Source of the DNA: Pelomonas sp. Root1237
GTDB lineage: Bacteria > Pseudomonadota > Gammaproteobacteria > Burkholderiales > Burkholderiaceae_C
NCBI RefSeq assembly: GCF_001425055.1
Contig: NZ_LMDK01000020.1
Span: 281,001 to 345,000, forward strand
Length of the DNA: 64,000 bases
Direction: 5' to 3'
This document shows positions 43,439 to 52,514 of this stretch, piece by piece. The notes below the pieces were generated by a model. The model was not told the origin of the DNA and made no database searches. It saw only the letters and a list, made by a program, of their open reading frames with translations. The position numbers and the translations under genes were made by a program. How positions within the stretch are numbered: position 1 is the first letter of the stretch; the number at the start of each line of letters is the position of its first letter.

Positions 43439-44595
43439 GCCAGCAGGCCCCTCACGGCGGCGATGACGCGCTCGACGTCCGCGTCGCTCATCGCCGTGTA
43501 CAGCGGCAGGCTGACCGTGCGCTCGAAGGCCTTCTGCGACTGCGGGAATTGCTCGGGCGTCAGACCGTAGCGGTCGCGCCAGTAGGGATGCAGGTGCAGG
43601 GGCACGTAATGCACGCTGCAACCGATGCCGGCAGCGTACATGCCCTCGATGAAGGCATCGCGTGTGATGCTGGCTTCGTCGGCCAGGCGAACGACGTAGA
43701 GATGCCAGGAGTGCGTGTCGCCCTCCGGCGCATCGGGCGGCAGGATCAGCGGAAGGTCGGTAAAGGCCTCGTGATAGCGCATCGCGATCTGCTCGCGGCG
43801 CAGCTGGAAGGCCGGCAGGCGCTTCAACTGGTGCAGGCCCAGGGCCGCGGCGATGTCGGTCAGGTTGTACTTGAAGCCGGGCGCGACGATCTCGTAGTAC
43901 CAGCTCGGCACCTTGGCCGTGAAGCGGTCGAAGGCGTCGCGGCTCATGCCGTGCAGGCGCATGACGCGGGCGCGCTTGGCCAGCTCGGCATTGCGCGTGA
44001 CCAGCATGCCGCCCTCGCCGGTCGTCATCGTCTTGTTGGCATAGAAGCTGAACACGGTGGCGTCGCTGCCCAGCGTGCCGATCAGCTCCTTCTCCAGCGT
44101 GGTCGGCAGTGCATGGGCCGCATCCTCGATGACGCGCAGGCCGTGGCGGCGGGCGATGTCGAGGATGGACAGCATGTCCACGGCCAGGCCGGCGTAGTGC
44201 ACCGGCAGGATGGCTTTGGTTTTCGGGGTGATCGCTGCCTCGATGGCCGCGATGTCGATGTTCAAGGTCGCCGGGTCGATGTCGACCAGCTTCACGTCGG
44301 CACCGAGGTAGCGCACGACCTCAGCGGTGGCCGTGAAGGTGTGGGTCGTCGTGATGACCTCGTCGCCGGGGCCCAGGCCAATGGCTTCCAGCGCCAGGTG
44401 CAGGCCTGCGGTGGCCGAGTTCACCGCGATGCACTCGATCTGCGGGTCACCGAGGAAGTCGGCAAAGGCCTGCTCGAAGCGCTTGGCCTTGGGGCCGGTC
44501 GTGATCCAGCCGGATTTCAGCGTGTCGACGACTTCGGCGATCTCGTCGTCGCCCAGGTCGGGCAAGGCAAAGGGAAGGAAGGGCTGGGCACTCAT
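43435..44595 (-). CDS. DegT/ArnB-family UDP-4-keto-sugar aminotransferase
   Basis: PLP-dependent aminotransferase, 386 residues. Motifs: [14 protein letters not shown] (about 58-71), [12 protein letters not shown] (about 155-166) and [15 protein letters not shown] with the catalytic Lys (about 183-197). N-terminus [33 protein letters not shown] is typical of ArnB/PglE/WlaG enzymes. With the WbpM-like dehydratase nearby it would form UDP-4-amino-4,6-dideoxy-GlcNAc. Start ATG at 44595; the longer 44859 reading overlaps the methyltransferase gene. Overlaps the sugar-transferase TTG. Confidence 0.88.
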   Translation of the reverse strand: MSAQPFLPFALPDLGDDEIAEVVDTLKSGWITTGPKAKRFEQAFADFLGDPQIECIAVNSATAGLHLALEAIGLGPGDEVITTTHTFTATAEVVRYLGADVKLVDIDPATLNIDIAAIEAAITPKTKAILPVHYAGLAVDMLSILDIARRHGLRVIEDAAHALPTTLEKELIGTLGSDATVFSFYANKTMTTGEGGMLVTRNAELAKRARVMRLHGMSRDAFDRFTAKVPSWYYEIVAPGFKYNLTDIAAALGLHQLKRLPAFQLRREQIAMRYHEAFTDLPLILPPDAPEGDTHSWHLYVVRLADEASITRDAFIEGMYAAGIGCSVHYVPLHLHPYWRDRYGLTPEQFPQSQKAFERTVSLPLYTAMSDADVERVIAAVRGLLA

Positions 44596-44612
44596 GAAGG
44601 GATTTTCGACGA

Positions 44613-45293
44613 TCAGGTTTTGGCGATCAGCACCAGCCGGTGGGTACGCAGCCAGGGGACGAGGTTGAGCAGGCCATAGGCCGCAGGCAGCGCCCGGGCC
44701 AGCGGTGGCGCCAGCGTCACGCGCCGGGCCGTGAAAGCGCCTTGCGGGAAGAGCTGTCGCACGCGCGCCAGCGGCACGCCGCGGACGTCGGGGTTGCGCG
44801 GATTGTTGACGGTGAAGTCGTACCAGACGACGGCGCCACCCGGTTTGAGCCAGCGCCACATCGCGTCGGCCACGTGCTGCTGCAAGGCGTCGTCGAGGAT
44901 GGACGAGAAGACCGTGGATTGCAGCACCAGGTCCTGGCTGGCCGGTGCGACGTCGGCTTCTGAAGCATCGCCTGGGAGCAGGCGCACGCTTTCGGGCAGG
45001 GCGGCGCGCGCGGCGTCCAGGCGCTCGGGCAGCAGTTCGATGCCGGTCAGGTGCGCGGGCAGCAGCCCCAGGCGCAGCAGGTCCAGCAGATTGCCGCCGG
45101 CACCGCAGCCCACTTCGGTCGCCTGCCAGTCAGCCGGACGCCCGGGACGTCGGGCAAGCAAGGTCAGCAGCACGCGCTGGCGCTCCTGCCACGTCCGCCA
45201 GACCTCGGGCCGCAACAGGCAGTAGCGGTCGGTGCCCTCTGCGCGGGCCTTGCGGCGGGCGTAGCGCTGCGCGATCTGGTCGAGCTCGCTCAC
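44613..45293 (-). CDS. Class I SAM-dependent methyltransferase
   Basis: A 226-residue methyltransferase. Motif I is [15 protein letters not shown] (about 60-74), an acidic residue after beta2 ([12 protein letters not shown]), and the post-motif [15 protein letters not shown] (about 120-134); the C-terminal [15 protein letters not shown] is unlike standard Ubi enzymes. It probably methylates a sugar or its glycolipid in this cluster. ATGA overlap with the glycosyltransferase upstream on the transcript and 17 bases before the aminotransferase. Substrate unknown. Confidence 0.8.
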   Translation of the reverse strand: MSELDQIAQRYARRKARAEGTDRYCLLRPEVWRTWQERQRVLLTLLARRPGRPADWQATEVGCGAGGNLLDLLRLGLLPAHLTGIELLPERLDAARAALPESVRLLPGDASEADVAPASQDLVLQSTVFSSILDDALQQHVADAMWRWLKPGGAVVWYDFTVNNPRNPDVRGVPLARVRQLFPQGAFTARRVTLAPPLARALPAAYGLLNLVPWLRTHRLVLIAKT

Positions 45294-46516
45294 GACAAGG
45301 CCTCGATGAAGCGGGCGGCGAGAACCGGATAGGCGTGATGGGCCATGGCGAAGGCGCGGCCACGCTCGCCCACCTCGGCGCGCTGCTCGGGCGTCAGCGC
45401 CGCCAGCTTCAGCAGCCCCTGGGCCACGGCGTCGGCGTCTTCAGGCGCGACCGTCAATCCGGCGCCGGCCTCGGCGACCGGGTCGTTGCCCGCCTCGACC
45501 GAATGCAGCACGGCACGACCGGCCATCAGGTAGTCGATGAGTTTGTTGGGCGCGATGCCGAAGCGGTAGATGGGCGTGCGCTGCCAGCCGATGTAGGCGA
45601 TGTCGAAGTGGCTCAGCAGCGTCGGGATCTGGGCTTTGGGAATGGGAGCGAAAAAGCGTACTTGCTTCAGCCCCTCGGCGTCGACGCGCCCGGCCAGGCG
45701 TGTTGCCTCGTGCCCGCTGCCCACCAGCACGAAGCTGATCGGCCGATCGCGCAGCTTGGCGGCTGCATCGAGCAGCACGTCGAGCGCATTGGGCAGGCCC
45801 ATGGAGCCGGCATAGCCGACGATGACGCGACCGGCCGCGCGCTCCGCGTCGAGATGCGCCGACAGCGTCGCACCGAGTGGCGCCGATTCACCCTGCCATT
45901 CCTCTGGCGCAAAGCCATTGGGCACGATGCGCAGCTTGTTCAGATCCAGGCCCTTTGAAGCCATGTGCTCGTGCACGCAGGGCAGCATGGAGACGACGAC
46001 ATTGGCATCTCGATACGCATCCACTTCCGCCTTGCCGCACATCAGCGCGAAAGGGTGACGCGGCGACATGCCGGACAGCTCGATCAGCGACAGCGGCCAG
46101 AGATCGTGCACCTCGTAGACCAGCTTGGCCTTGGCCAGTCGTGCCAGCTTCCTGGCGACCCAGACATCCATGGGATAAGTGCTCGACGCGATCACGGCAT
46201 CAGGCCGGAACTCGCGCGTCAGCCGCCAGGCGTCGGCGCGCAGCTGGCGCAGGAAGGACAGGATGTTGCGCAAGCGGCCCACGCCGTTGCCCTGGTAGCT
46301 GGGCACCGGCAGCCAGCGGTAGCGGATGCCGTCGATGATCTCCTCGACCGGTTGGCCGGGCACCTCGGGCTGTACGGCGCGCACATGGGAGTAGCTGGCC
46401 GCGACGATGGTGACCTCGTGACCCGCCCTCACCCATTCACGGGCCAGGTAGTAGGGCCGGAACTCCATGCCGTGGGCAGGCGAACCGGCGTAATGGTTGA
46501 CCAGAAGGATCCTCAT
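45290..46516 (-). CDS. Glycosyltransferase family 4, WbuB-like
   Basis: GT-B transferase of 408 residues. N-terminus ILLVNHYAGSPAHGMEFRPYYLAREWVRAGH (about 3-33) and VYEVHDLWPLSLIELSGMS (about 133-151) mark the WbuB/FucNAc-transferase-like group. RVIVGYAGSMGLPNALDVLLDAA (about 228-250) opens the donor domain. A second WbuB-type enzyme in this window, after that at 18871. ATGA overlaps on both sides, so it is embedded in the operon. Sugar specificity is not readable. Confidence 0.85.
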   Translation of the reverse strand: MRILLVNHYAGSPAHGMEFRPYYLAREWVRAGHEVTIVAASYSHVRAVQPEVPGQPVEEIIDGIRYRWLPVPSYQGNGVGRLRNILSFLRQLRADAWRLTREFRPDAVIASSTYPMDVWVARKLARLAKAKLVYEVHDLWPLSLIELSGMSPRHPFALMCGKAEVDAYRDANVVVSMLPCVHEHMASKGLDLNKLRIVPNGFAPEEWQGESAPLGATLSAHLDAERAAGRVIVGYAGSMGLPNALDVLLDAAAKLRDRPISFVLVGSGHEATRLAGRVDAEGLKQVRFFAPIPKAQIPTLLSHFDIAYIGWQRTPIYRFGIAPNKLIDYLMAGRAVLHSVEAGNDPVAEAGAGLTVAPEDADAVAQGLLKLAALTPEQRAEVGERGRAFAMAHHAYPVLAARFIEALS

Positions 46517-47586
46517 GCCGGCGTGAGCTCCTTGAGCCGGGTCAGGAAGCGCTGCACGTGGGGCTCGAAGAGGCCGTTGGCGGCGACCCAGTTGCGATTG
46601 GCGATGGCGAGCTTGGTCGTGTCCAGCGTTGCCATGCGCGCCGGCAGGTCGTCCAGCGAGCCGACGATGAGGCCACGCGCCGAGTCGCCAATCAACTCAC
46701 GATTGGCAGGCAGTTCGGACAGCAGCGGCACACAGCCATGCGCCATCGCTTCCAGCACCGAAACCGACACGGAATCGCTCTCGGGCAGGCTCAGGAACCA
46801 GGTCGAACGGGCGTAGTACGAGGCCTGGGCGGCGACATCCAGCCGGCCGACGAAGGTGATCTGCTCATGCAAGCCACGAGCAGCCGTTTCATCTTCAAGC
46901 GACTGACGTAACGAGCCATCGTTCGCAATGACCAAGCGCGCTTCAGGGTTCTGACACGCGATGCGCAGGAACGCGTCAATGACGAGTTGCGGCCGGTAGA
47001 TCGGCTCCAGGCCGCGGTTCGCGAAGCACAGCCAAGGCTGCTTCTTCGCGTTCTGCTTGGGCATGGCTTCAAGGCCGAATGGGAAGGTCATGACCTCCCC
47101 CGCACCCAGCTCGCGCATGCGCTCGGCCATGTAGACCGAGTCCGACGTGGTCAGGGTGCAATTGCGCAGCACCTTCTTCGTCATCCAGCGCCAGGCGCCG
47201 CCGCGCTGCGGCGTCACGAGGATGTCGCTGCCCCAGGCCGAGCCGGCGATCTGCGCGCGCAGCCGCCAACCCATGCGGGCCGCCCAGGCCAGTGAACCGT
47301 GGGAGGTCAGGTAGTGCGCGTGCAGCCAATCGGCGTCTGTATCGGCCAGCCAGGCACCGACCTTGGGCAGCATCTTGATCAGGGCGACATTGCCGCCGCC
47401 ATGGTCGGGAGCCGTGTTCAGCGCCAGCCGGCGTGCGTCGGGAAGCAGATGATGGAACTCGGGCAGGAAGCCGCGCGACGAGATGGCATGCAATTGCACG
47501 CGTGGGTTGAGCGCACGGGCCCACTTCAGCAGGTGCGGGCTTTCGCCGTCGCCGATGAGGACGAGCTTGAGACCGCCGCTCAGCAT
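46513..47586 (-). CDS. Glycosyltransferase family 4 (GT1 domain)
   Basis: GT-B transferase of 357 residues. LKLVLIGDGESPHLLKWARAL (about 6-26) begins the protein and RAQIAGSAWGSDILVTP is in the acceptor half. CFANRGLEPIYRPQLVIDAFL (about 186-206) and ESDSVSVSVLEAMAHGCVPLLS (about 272-293) are the donor-domain motifs, the latter the E-x7-E site. I use the ATG at 47586 because upstream residues of the 47739 reading belong to the acyltransferase gene. Overlaps that gene's end by seven bases. Role: one glycosyl addition in the second cluster. Confidence 0.82.
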   Translation of the reverse strand: MLSGGLKLVLIGDGESPHLLKWARALNPRVQLHAISSRGFLPEFHHLLPDARRLALNTAPDHGGGNVALIKMLPKVGAWLADTDADWLHAHYLTSHGSLAWAARMGWRLRAQIAGSAWGSDILVTPQRGGAWRWMTKKVLRNCTLTTSDSVYMAERMRELGAGEVMTFPFGLEAMPKQNAKKQPWLCFANRGLEPIYRPQLVIDAFLRIACQNPEARLVIANDGSLRQSLEDETAARGLHEQITFVGRLDVAAQASYYARSTWFLSLPESDSVSVSVLEAMAHGCVPLLSELPANRELIGDSARGLIVGSLDDLPARMATLDTTKLAIANRNWVAANGLFEPHVQRFLTRLKELTPA

Positions 47587-48146
47587 GGCCCGGCCCAGGC
47601 TGCGTAGGCCTCCCGGAGCTCGGGATGGCGTGCCAGCAAGGCCGCATCGCGCTCGCGCGTGTCGCCCACCTGGCGAGCTGGCTGGCCGGCCATGATGGCG
47701 AAGTCGGGTGCGGCGCCGCGCAGCTGCGAATAAGCGCACAGGATGGCACCCTTGCCGAGCGTGCTACCGGGTTCGATGAGGCTGTGCGGGCCAACAAAGC
47801 TGTAGGCGCCCAGGCGGATCGCCCCCTTGCGGTAGCCCGGCAGCTCGCCGCCCAGCACCGCGCTGCGACGGCCGTTCACGCGCAGGGCGTTGTGGGTGCT
47901 GTGGGTCACGATGGAACAGAAGTTCGTGATCTGCACGCCCTCTTCGATGACCAGGCCCGCGCTCGCGTCGATGAAGTTGAACTGGCCGATGAAGACATGG
48001 TCGGCCAGTTGCAGGCCTGCTTCGCCCTCGATGCAGGTGCTGGGCGCGATGCGCGAATGCGGCGCGCCGGCCTCGCCGAACAGCATGCGAAAGCCGAGCA
48101 GCCGCAGGAGGCGACGACGAAAGCGGTTGAGCCAGGGTCGAATCAT
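47580..48146 (-). CDS. Hexapeptide-repeat acyltransferase (WecD/CysE-like LbH)
   Basis: 188-residue left-handed beta-helix acyltransferase. Hexapeptide repeats run from about residue 30 to 160 (SRIAPSTCIEGEAGLQLADHVFIGQF; GAIRLGAYSFVGPHSLIEPGSTLGKGA). The His in ITNFCSIVTHSTHNAL may be catalytic. The closing IMAGQPARQVGD is typical for maltose/galactoside acetyltransferases. It likely O- or N-acetylates a sugar made in this cluster, perhaps the 4-amino group made by the aminotransferase. ATG at 48146 overlaps the flippase stop by four bases. Confidence 0.83.
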   Translation of the reverse strand: MIRPWLNRFRRRLLRLLGFRMLFGEAGAPHSRIAPSTCIEGEAGLQLADHVFIGQFNFIDASAGLVIEEGVQITNFCSIVTHSTHNALRVNGRRSAVLGGELPGYRKGAIRLGAYSFVGPHSLIEPGSTLGKGAILCAYSQLRGAAPDFAIMAGQPARQVGDTRERDAALLARHPELREAYAAWAGPC

Positions 48147-49348
48147 TCCCAGGTCCAAAGTGCCCAGAAGAAGTAGCCGAAGTAGAGCAGCATCGCTGCG
48201 GACACACCCCAGCCCGCACCCGCCAGGCCGCCGAGATGGATGCCAGCCGCCAGCCCGCCGACGAACATCACCTGGCCGATCAGCGCCAGCTTCAGTGCCC
48301 AGGCCTGTGCACCCCAGGCCATGGTGACTACGGACAGCGGCGACGCGATGAAGTGCAGCGCGACATAGGGTGCCAGCGAGCGGGCCAGTTCGCCGGCGCC
48401 GCGCCATTCGGGGCCGAAGACGGTGGCGAACAGCCAGGGCCCGAAGGCCAGCAGCGCGAGCATCAGCGGCAGCGCGATGGCCGTCAGCAGCAGCAGCTTC
48501 TTGCGCACCAGGGCGCGGGCTTCGCTGCGGCTGTCGGTCTGCGTGAGGCGGGGGTAGAGGGCCTGCGACAGCGAGCCGCCGACGAGGCTGGCCGGCGCCT
48601 TCAGATAGCGCAGTGCCAGCGCCCAGGCGCCAGCCTCGGGCGAACCCAGCCAGGCGGTCAGCAGCGCGATGGCCAGGGTGTCCTGCAGCGCGCCGGCAAA
48701 GGCGTGCGGCGTGTTCAGCAGCGGGAAATCGCGATGCTTCTCGGCCATGGCGCGCAACGGCTGGGGTGCCAGCAGGCCACGCCAACCGCGCAGGGGGGCC
48801 GGCTGCGCCTGCAGGGCAGCGGCAGCAGCCGTGGCCAATGTGGCGCCGCCGATCAGCCCCCAGGGCCCCGCCTGCAACAGGCCGAAGCCGACCTGTGCAA
48901 TGGCGCCGCCGCCCCACTGCACGACGCGGCCCCAGGCCAGCACGCCAAACCGACCGGCTCGAGCCGCCCATTGCGCCAGCGCCTGGCTGGCCGCGGCCGC
49001 CAGCACGGCCGGCGGCAACGCGGCGGCAACGGGAAGATCCGCCCAGATCATCCAGGCCCCGCCGACGACGATGGCCATGGCTGTCATCGCCAGCAGCATG
49101 CGCAGGCACAACGCCAGCAGCGCCGCGGCGCCCTCCTCGCCCGTCTCGAGCGCCAACGCGAACTCGTAGCGCGCACAACCGACAACGGCCAGATTGGTGG
49201 CTACCGTCCACACCAGAGAGAACTGGCCGTACTCGGCTGGCGTGTACAGCCGGGCGATCCAGGGGCCCAGCAAAAGCGGCACGGCCTGGGCCAGCGCGCT
49301 GCCGGCAAGCAAGGTGAGAGTGGCGCGCGTCAGGCTGTGGGAGGTCAT
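48143..49348 (-). CDS. Polysaccharide flippase (Wzx-like), third copy
   Basis: A 401-residue membrane protein with about 12 helices: N-terminus RATLTLLAGSALAQAVPLLLGPWIARLYTPAEYGQFSLVWTV is the family hallmark. It would flip the lipid-linked oligosaccharide of the second cluster. No Wzy-type polymerase is seen in that cluster, so its product may be polymerised by the one at 8075 or stay unpolymerised. I use the ATG at 49348; a longer reading to 50950 is antisense of lysS. Its start lies 45 bases from the lysS start, in divergent orientation. Confidence 0.85.
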   Translation of the reverse strand: MTSHSLTRATLTLLAGSALAQAVPLLLGPWIARLYTPAEYGQFSLVWTVATNLAVVGCARYEFALALETGEEGAAALLALCLRMLLAMTAMAIVVGGAWMIWADLPVAAALPPAVLAAAASQALAQWAARAGRFGVLAWGRVVQWGGGAIAQVGFGLLQAGPWGLIGGATLATAAAAALQAQPAPLRGWRGLLAPQPLRAMAEKHRDFPLLNTPHAFAGALQDTLAIALLTAWLGSPEAGAWALALRYLKAPASLVGGSLSQALYPRLTQTDSRSEARALVRKKLLLLTAIALPLMLALLAFGPWLFATVFGPEWRGAGELARSLAPYVALHFIASPLSVVTMAWGAQAWALKLALIGQVMFVGGLAAGIHLGGLAGAGWGVSAAMLLYFGYFFWALWTWE

Positions 49349-49363
49349 CAAGGCGCGAGATTC

Positions 49364-49369
49364 TAGAAT
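49364..49369 (+). promoter_or_regulatory. Possible -10 box (TAGAAT) before lysS
   Basis: TAGAAT inside TTCTAGAATC, 24 bases before the lysS ATG. Because the 45-base gap also serves the divergent flippase, and the hexamer region is nearly palindromic (TTCTAGAA), it could be read from either side. No clear -35. Confidence 0.33.
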
Positions 49370-49393
49370 CGCTGGTTCGACTGAAGGCCCGCA

Positions 49394-50917
49394 ATGACCA
49401 CAACGACTCCGACTCCTGTTTCGACCGCTCAGGCCGACGACAACCAATTGATCGCCGAGCGCCGCAGCAAACTGGCCGCACTGCGGGCCACCACAGCGGT
49501 GCCTTTCCCCAACGACTTCAAGCCCCAGCACCGCGCCCAGCCCCTGCAGGCCCAGTACGGCGAGGTGCCCAACGAGGAGCTGGAACCGCAAGCCGTCAAG
49601 GTCAGCGTGGCCGGCCGAATGATGCTCAAGCGCATGATGGGCAAGGCGAGCTTTTGCACGCTGCAGGACGCCACTGGCCGCATCCAGCTGCGCGTGACCA
49701 TCGACAACGTTGGCCCCGAGGTCTACGACGCCTTCAAGCACTGGGACCTGGGCGACATCATCGGTGGCGAAGGCACGTTGATGAGGACCAAGACCGGCGA
49801 GCTGTCCGTCGCAGTGACGACGCTGCGCTTGCTGACCAAGAGCCTGCGCCCGCTGCCGGACAAGTTCCACGGCATGACTGACCAGGAGCAGAAGTACCGC
49901 CAGCGCTATGTCGACCTGATCACGGACGAAGACGCCCGCAAGCGCTTCACGGCGCGCTCCAAGGCGGTGTCGGCCATCCGCAGCTTCATGGTGGACCACG
50001 GCTTCCTGGAGGTCGAGACGCCCATGCTGCATCCGATCCCGGGCGGCGCCAACGCCAAGCCCTTCAAGACCCACCACAACGCGCTGGACCAGGAGATGTT
50101 CCTGCGCATCGCGCCTGAGCTCTATCTGAAGCGCCTGGTCGTGGGCGGCTTCGAGCGCGTGTTCGAGATCAACCGCAACTTCCGTAATGAAGGCATCTCG
50201 GTCCGGCACAACCCCGAGTTCACGATGATGGAGTTCTATGCGGCCTACTGGACGCATCATGACCAGATGGACTTCACGGAAGCCGTGCTGCGCCACGCGG
50301 CGATTGCCGCAACCGGCAGCGCCGCGCTGACCTATGCCGGCAAGCCGGTGGCGCTGGACAAGCCGTTTGCGCGCGTGTCGGTGCGCGACTCGCTGATCCA
50401 GTTCGCCGGCCTCACCGAAGCCGAGGCCGATGACACCGACGTGCTGCGCGCCAAGGTCAAGGCCGCTGGCGAAGAAGCGCCCGCGCGTTGGGGCCTGGCC
50501 GAGCTGCAGTTCGGCTTGTTCGAGGCCATCGTCGAAGAGAAGCTCTGGGAGCCCACCTTCATCATCGACTACCCCGTCGAGGTCTCGCCGCTGGCCCGTG
50601 CGTCGGATGCCAATCCCAAGATCACCGAGCGCTTCGAGCTCTTCATCACCGGCCGCGAGTACGCCAACGGCTTCTCCGAGCTGAACGACGCCGAGGACCA
50701 GGCCGCGCGCTTCCACGCCCAGGTGGCCAACAAGGATGCCGGCGACGAAGAAGCGATGTTCTTCGACGCCGACTTCATCCGTGCGCTGGAATACGGCATG
50801 CCTCCGACCGGCGGCTGCGGCATCGGCATCGACCGACTGATGATGCTGATCACCGATTCGCCGTCGATCCGCGACGTGATCCTGTTCCCGGCGCTGCGCC
50901 GGGAAGGCGGAAACTAA
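49394..50917 (+). CDS. lysS: Lysyl-tRNA synthetase, class II
   Basis: Charges tRNA-Lys with lysine; essential cytoplasmic enzyme, 507 residues. N-terminal OB-fold anticodon-binding domain (about 70-165: [21 protein letters not shown]). Class II motif 1 lies near [25 protein letters not shown], motif 2 near [20 protein letters not shown] and motif 3 is [14 protein letters not shown] near the C-terminus. Length is standard. Divergent from the flippase and followed by a strong hairpin terminator at 51043-51075. Start ATG is the first codon and no longer reading exists. Confidence 0.97.
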   Translation: MTTTTPTPVSTAQADDNQLIAERRSKLAALRATTAVPFPNDFKPQHRAQPLQAQYGEVPNEELEPQAVKVSVAGRMMLKRMMGKASFCTLQDATGRIQLRVTIDNVGPEVYDAFKHWDLGDIIGGEGTLMRTKTGELSVAVTTLRLLTKSLRPLPDKFHGMTDQEQKYRQRYVDLITDEDARKRFTARSKAVSAIRSFMVDHGFLEVETPMLHPIPGGANAKPFKTHHNALDQEMFLRIAPELYLKRLVVGGFERVFEINRNFRNEGISVRHNPEFTMMEFYAAYWTHHDQMDFTEAVLRHAAIAATGSAALTYAGKPVALDKPFARVSVRDSLIQFAGLTEAEADDTDVLRAKVKAAGEEAPARWGLAELQFGLFEAIVEEKLWEPTFIIDYPVEVSPLARASDANPKITERFELFITGREYANGFSELNDAEDQAARFHAQVANKDAGDEEAMFFDADFIRALEYGMPPTGGCGIGIDRLMMLITDSPSIRDVILFPALRREGGN

Positions 50918-51042
50918 GCGGCCGAGGCGAGCGCCTTGCCCGCGATGCATTCGCTGTCGATGCGCTGCGACAGCTGCGCGAAGGCGTCCTGCGGCGCTTG
51001 TTGCAGGGTCTGGTCAAGCGGACTTTGAAGCAGGCGCAAAGC

Positions 51043-51075
51043 AAAAAGGGAACGTTTTCAACACGTTCCCTTTTT
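51043..51075. terminator. Bidirectional rho-independent terminator between lysS and DUF4148 gene
   Basis: AAAAAGGGAACGT at 51043-51055, a 7-base loop, then ACGTTCCCTTTTT at 51063-51075. The hairpin is perfect and flanked by A on one side and T on the other, so it can stop both the plus-strand lysS transcript and the minus-strand transcript from the DUF4148 gene. It lies about 125 bases after lysS. Confidence 0.87.
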
Positions 51076-51168
51076 ATCTCCAGTCAGTGCCTTGATGCCC
51101 TAACTGACTGGCATTGCCCTCTCGGGTCGCCTTTCGTCGGTTTGAAACCGCTTTGTTTCAGCGCTCGC

Positions 51169-51540
51169 TCAACGGCTGGCCAGAGCGGAGGCACGGCGCA
51201 CGACAGGAGCCGGGAAATCACCCAGTTCGCGGGCGGCGTTTTCACCATGGTCGGCTGCCTGGGCGGCGGCGATCTTCTCGTCGGCGCGCACTTCGCTCGG
51301 CTTGACGGTCAGCACGGCCTGGCGGGGAAGCTTGACAGTGGCAACCGCGGCAGCCTTGGCCGCGCCCGGGGTCGTCACTTCGATGCCCTTTTCGCCCTGG
51401 ATGGCGGCCAGTTCACCGCTGTTGCGGGCCGCAACCAGATCGGCAACGACTTGCTCGCGGGTCAACGGGGTGGTTTGGGCGGAGGCGGCGCCTGCGGCGA
51501 TCAGCAGGGTGGCGGCGATGAGGGTGGACAGCTTGCTCAT
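51169..51540 (-). CDS. DUF4148 periplasmic protein
   Basis: A 123-residue exported protein with signal peptide LSTLIAATLLIAAGAASAQ (about 4-22). The mature start LTREQVVADLVAARNSGEL (about 26-44) is the DUF4148 signature common in Burkholderiales; the rest is Ala-rich and disordered-looking. Function is unknown; members are often stress- or envelope-related but that is not shown here. ATG at 51540 with GAAGG-like bases upstream (complement of GCTCCTTC). Convergent to lysS with the shared terminator; 185 bases of non-coding sequence to the next gene upstream hold nothing I can identify. Confidence 0.82.
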   Translation of the reverse strand: MSKLSTLIAATLLIAAGAASAQTTPLTREQVVADLVAARNSGELAAIQGEKGIEVTTPGAAKAAAVATVKLPRQAVLTVKPSEVRADEKIAAAQAADHGENAARELGDFPAPVVRRASALASR

Positions 51541-51725
51541 GACGGGCTCCTTCAGTGTCTGGCAGGAACTTCCTGCTTTCTAGGTCACTCGGACATCGCG
51601 ACCGCGGTGTCCATGGGCCGAACTGTAGGGAGCCGATCTCAGTAGAAATACTAGGCTGGCGGGAACTGACTATTCATTCAACGCAAACAGTCATCCCTAG
51701 TTCGTTATCGTTTCGCCACCACTCA

Positions 51726-52514
51726 TCAACGGTGCTCGAAGTTCGGCGCTCGCTTGGCCAGGAAGGCTTCCATGCCCTCGTGCTGATCATGGCTGCCGAA
51801 CAGCGCATGAAAGTAGCGGCGCTCCACGGCCACGCCGTCGGTGAGCGGCGCCTGATAGGCGAGGTTGACGAGTTCCTTGATCAGCATCACTGAGGGGCCG
51901 CTGAAGCCATTGATGGTTTCAGCGGCGGCCAGGGCTTCTTCGAGCAGCTTGTCAGCCGGCACGACGCGCGACACCAGGCCTGCGCTCTCGGCTTCTGCGG
52001 CGCCCATCATGCGGGCGGTCAACAGCATGTCCATGGCCTTGCTCTTGCCCACCGCGCGCGGCAGGCGCTGGGTGCCGCCCGCGCCGGGGACGATGCCAAG
52101 CTTGATCTCGGGTTGGCCGAACTTGGCTGTGTCGGCCGCGATGATGAAGTCGCACATCATCGCCAGCTCACAGCCGCCGCCGAGCGCAAAGCCGCCTACC
52201 GCAGCGATGACGGGTTTGCGCACCTGCAGGATGGTCTCCCAGTTCTTGGAGATCAAACCGCTCTTGAAAGCCGTGGCGAAGGTGTGGGGCAGCATGGTCG
52301 GAATGTCGGCGCCGGCCGCGAAGGCGCGCTCCGATCCGGTCAGCACGATGCAGCCGATGCCGTCATCGGCGTCAAAGGCGAGCAGGGCGGCGCCCATTTC
52401 GTCCATCAGCTGGTCGTTCAGCGCGTTCAGCGCCTTGGGGCGGTTCAGCGTGATCAGTCCGGTCTTGCGCGGGCCGTCGCCATGGACGGCGGTGAGGATG
52501 CATTCGTAGGTCAT
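51726..52514 (-). CDS. Enoyl-CoA hydratase/isomerase family protein
   Basis: Crotonase-fold enzyme, 262 residues, hydrating a trans-2-enoyl-CoA in fatty-acid or amino-acid breakdown. Oxyanion-hole region ERAFAAGADIPTM (about 62-74) and GGFALGGGCELAMMCD (about 105-120), with the catalytic Glu, then QPEIKLGIVPGAGGTQRLPR (about 133-152) with the second Glu. Length is standard. ATGA overlap with the DUF3108 gene, so it ends an operon beginning at the UbiH-like gene. PaaF-like by sequence style; exact substrate not determined. Confidence 0.88.
   Translation of the reverse strand: MTYECILTAVHGDGPRKTGLITLNRPKALNALNDQLMDEMGAALLAFDADDGIGCIVLTGSERAFAAGADIPTMLPHTFATAFKSGLISKNWETILQVRKPVIAAVGGFALGGGCELAMMCDFIIAADTAKFGQPEIKLGIVPGAGGTQRLPRAVGKSKAMDMLLTARMMGAAEAESAGLVSRVVPADKLLEEALAAAETINGFSGPSVMLIKELVNLAYQAPLTDGVAVERRYFHALFGSHDQHEGMEAFLAKRAPNFEHR

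Noticed and set aside
48236..49366. 376-residue plus-strand Gln/Arg-rich frame
   Set aside because: Antisense of the third flippase, no motif.
49349..50950. Long minus-strand open frame continuing the flippase to 935 residues
   Set aside because: It is antisense to lysS, which has clear class II synthetase motifs; the flippase starts with a normal N-terminus at 49348.
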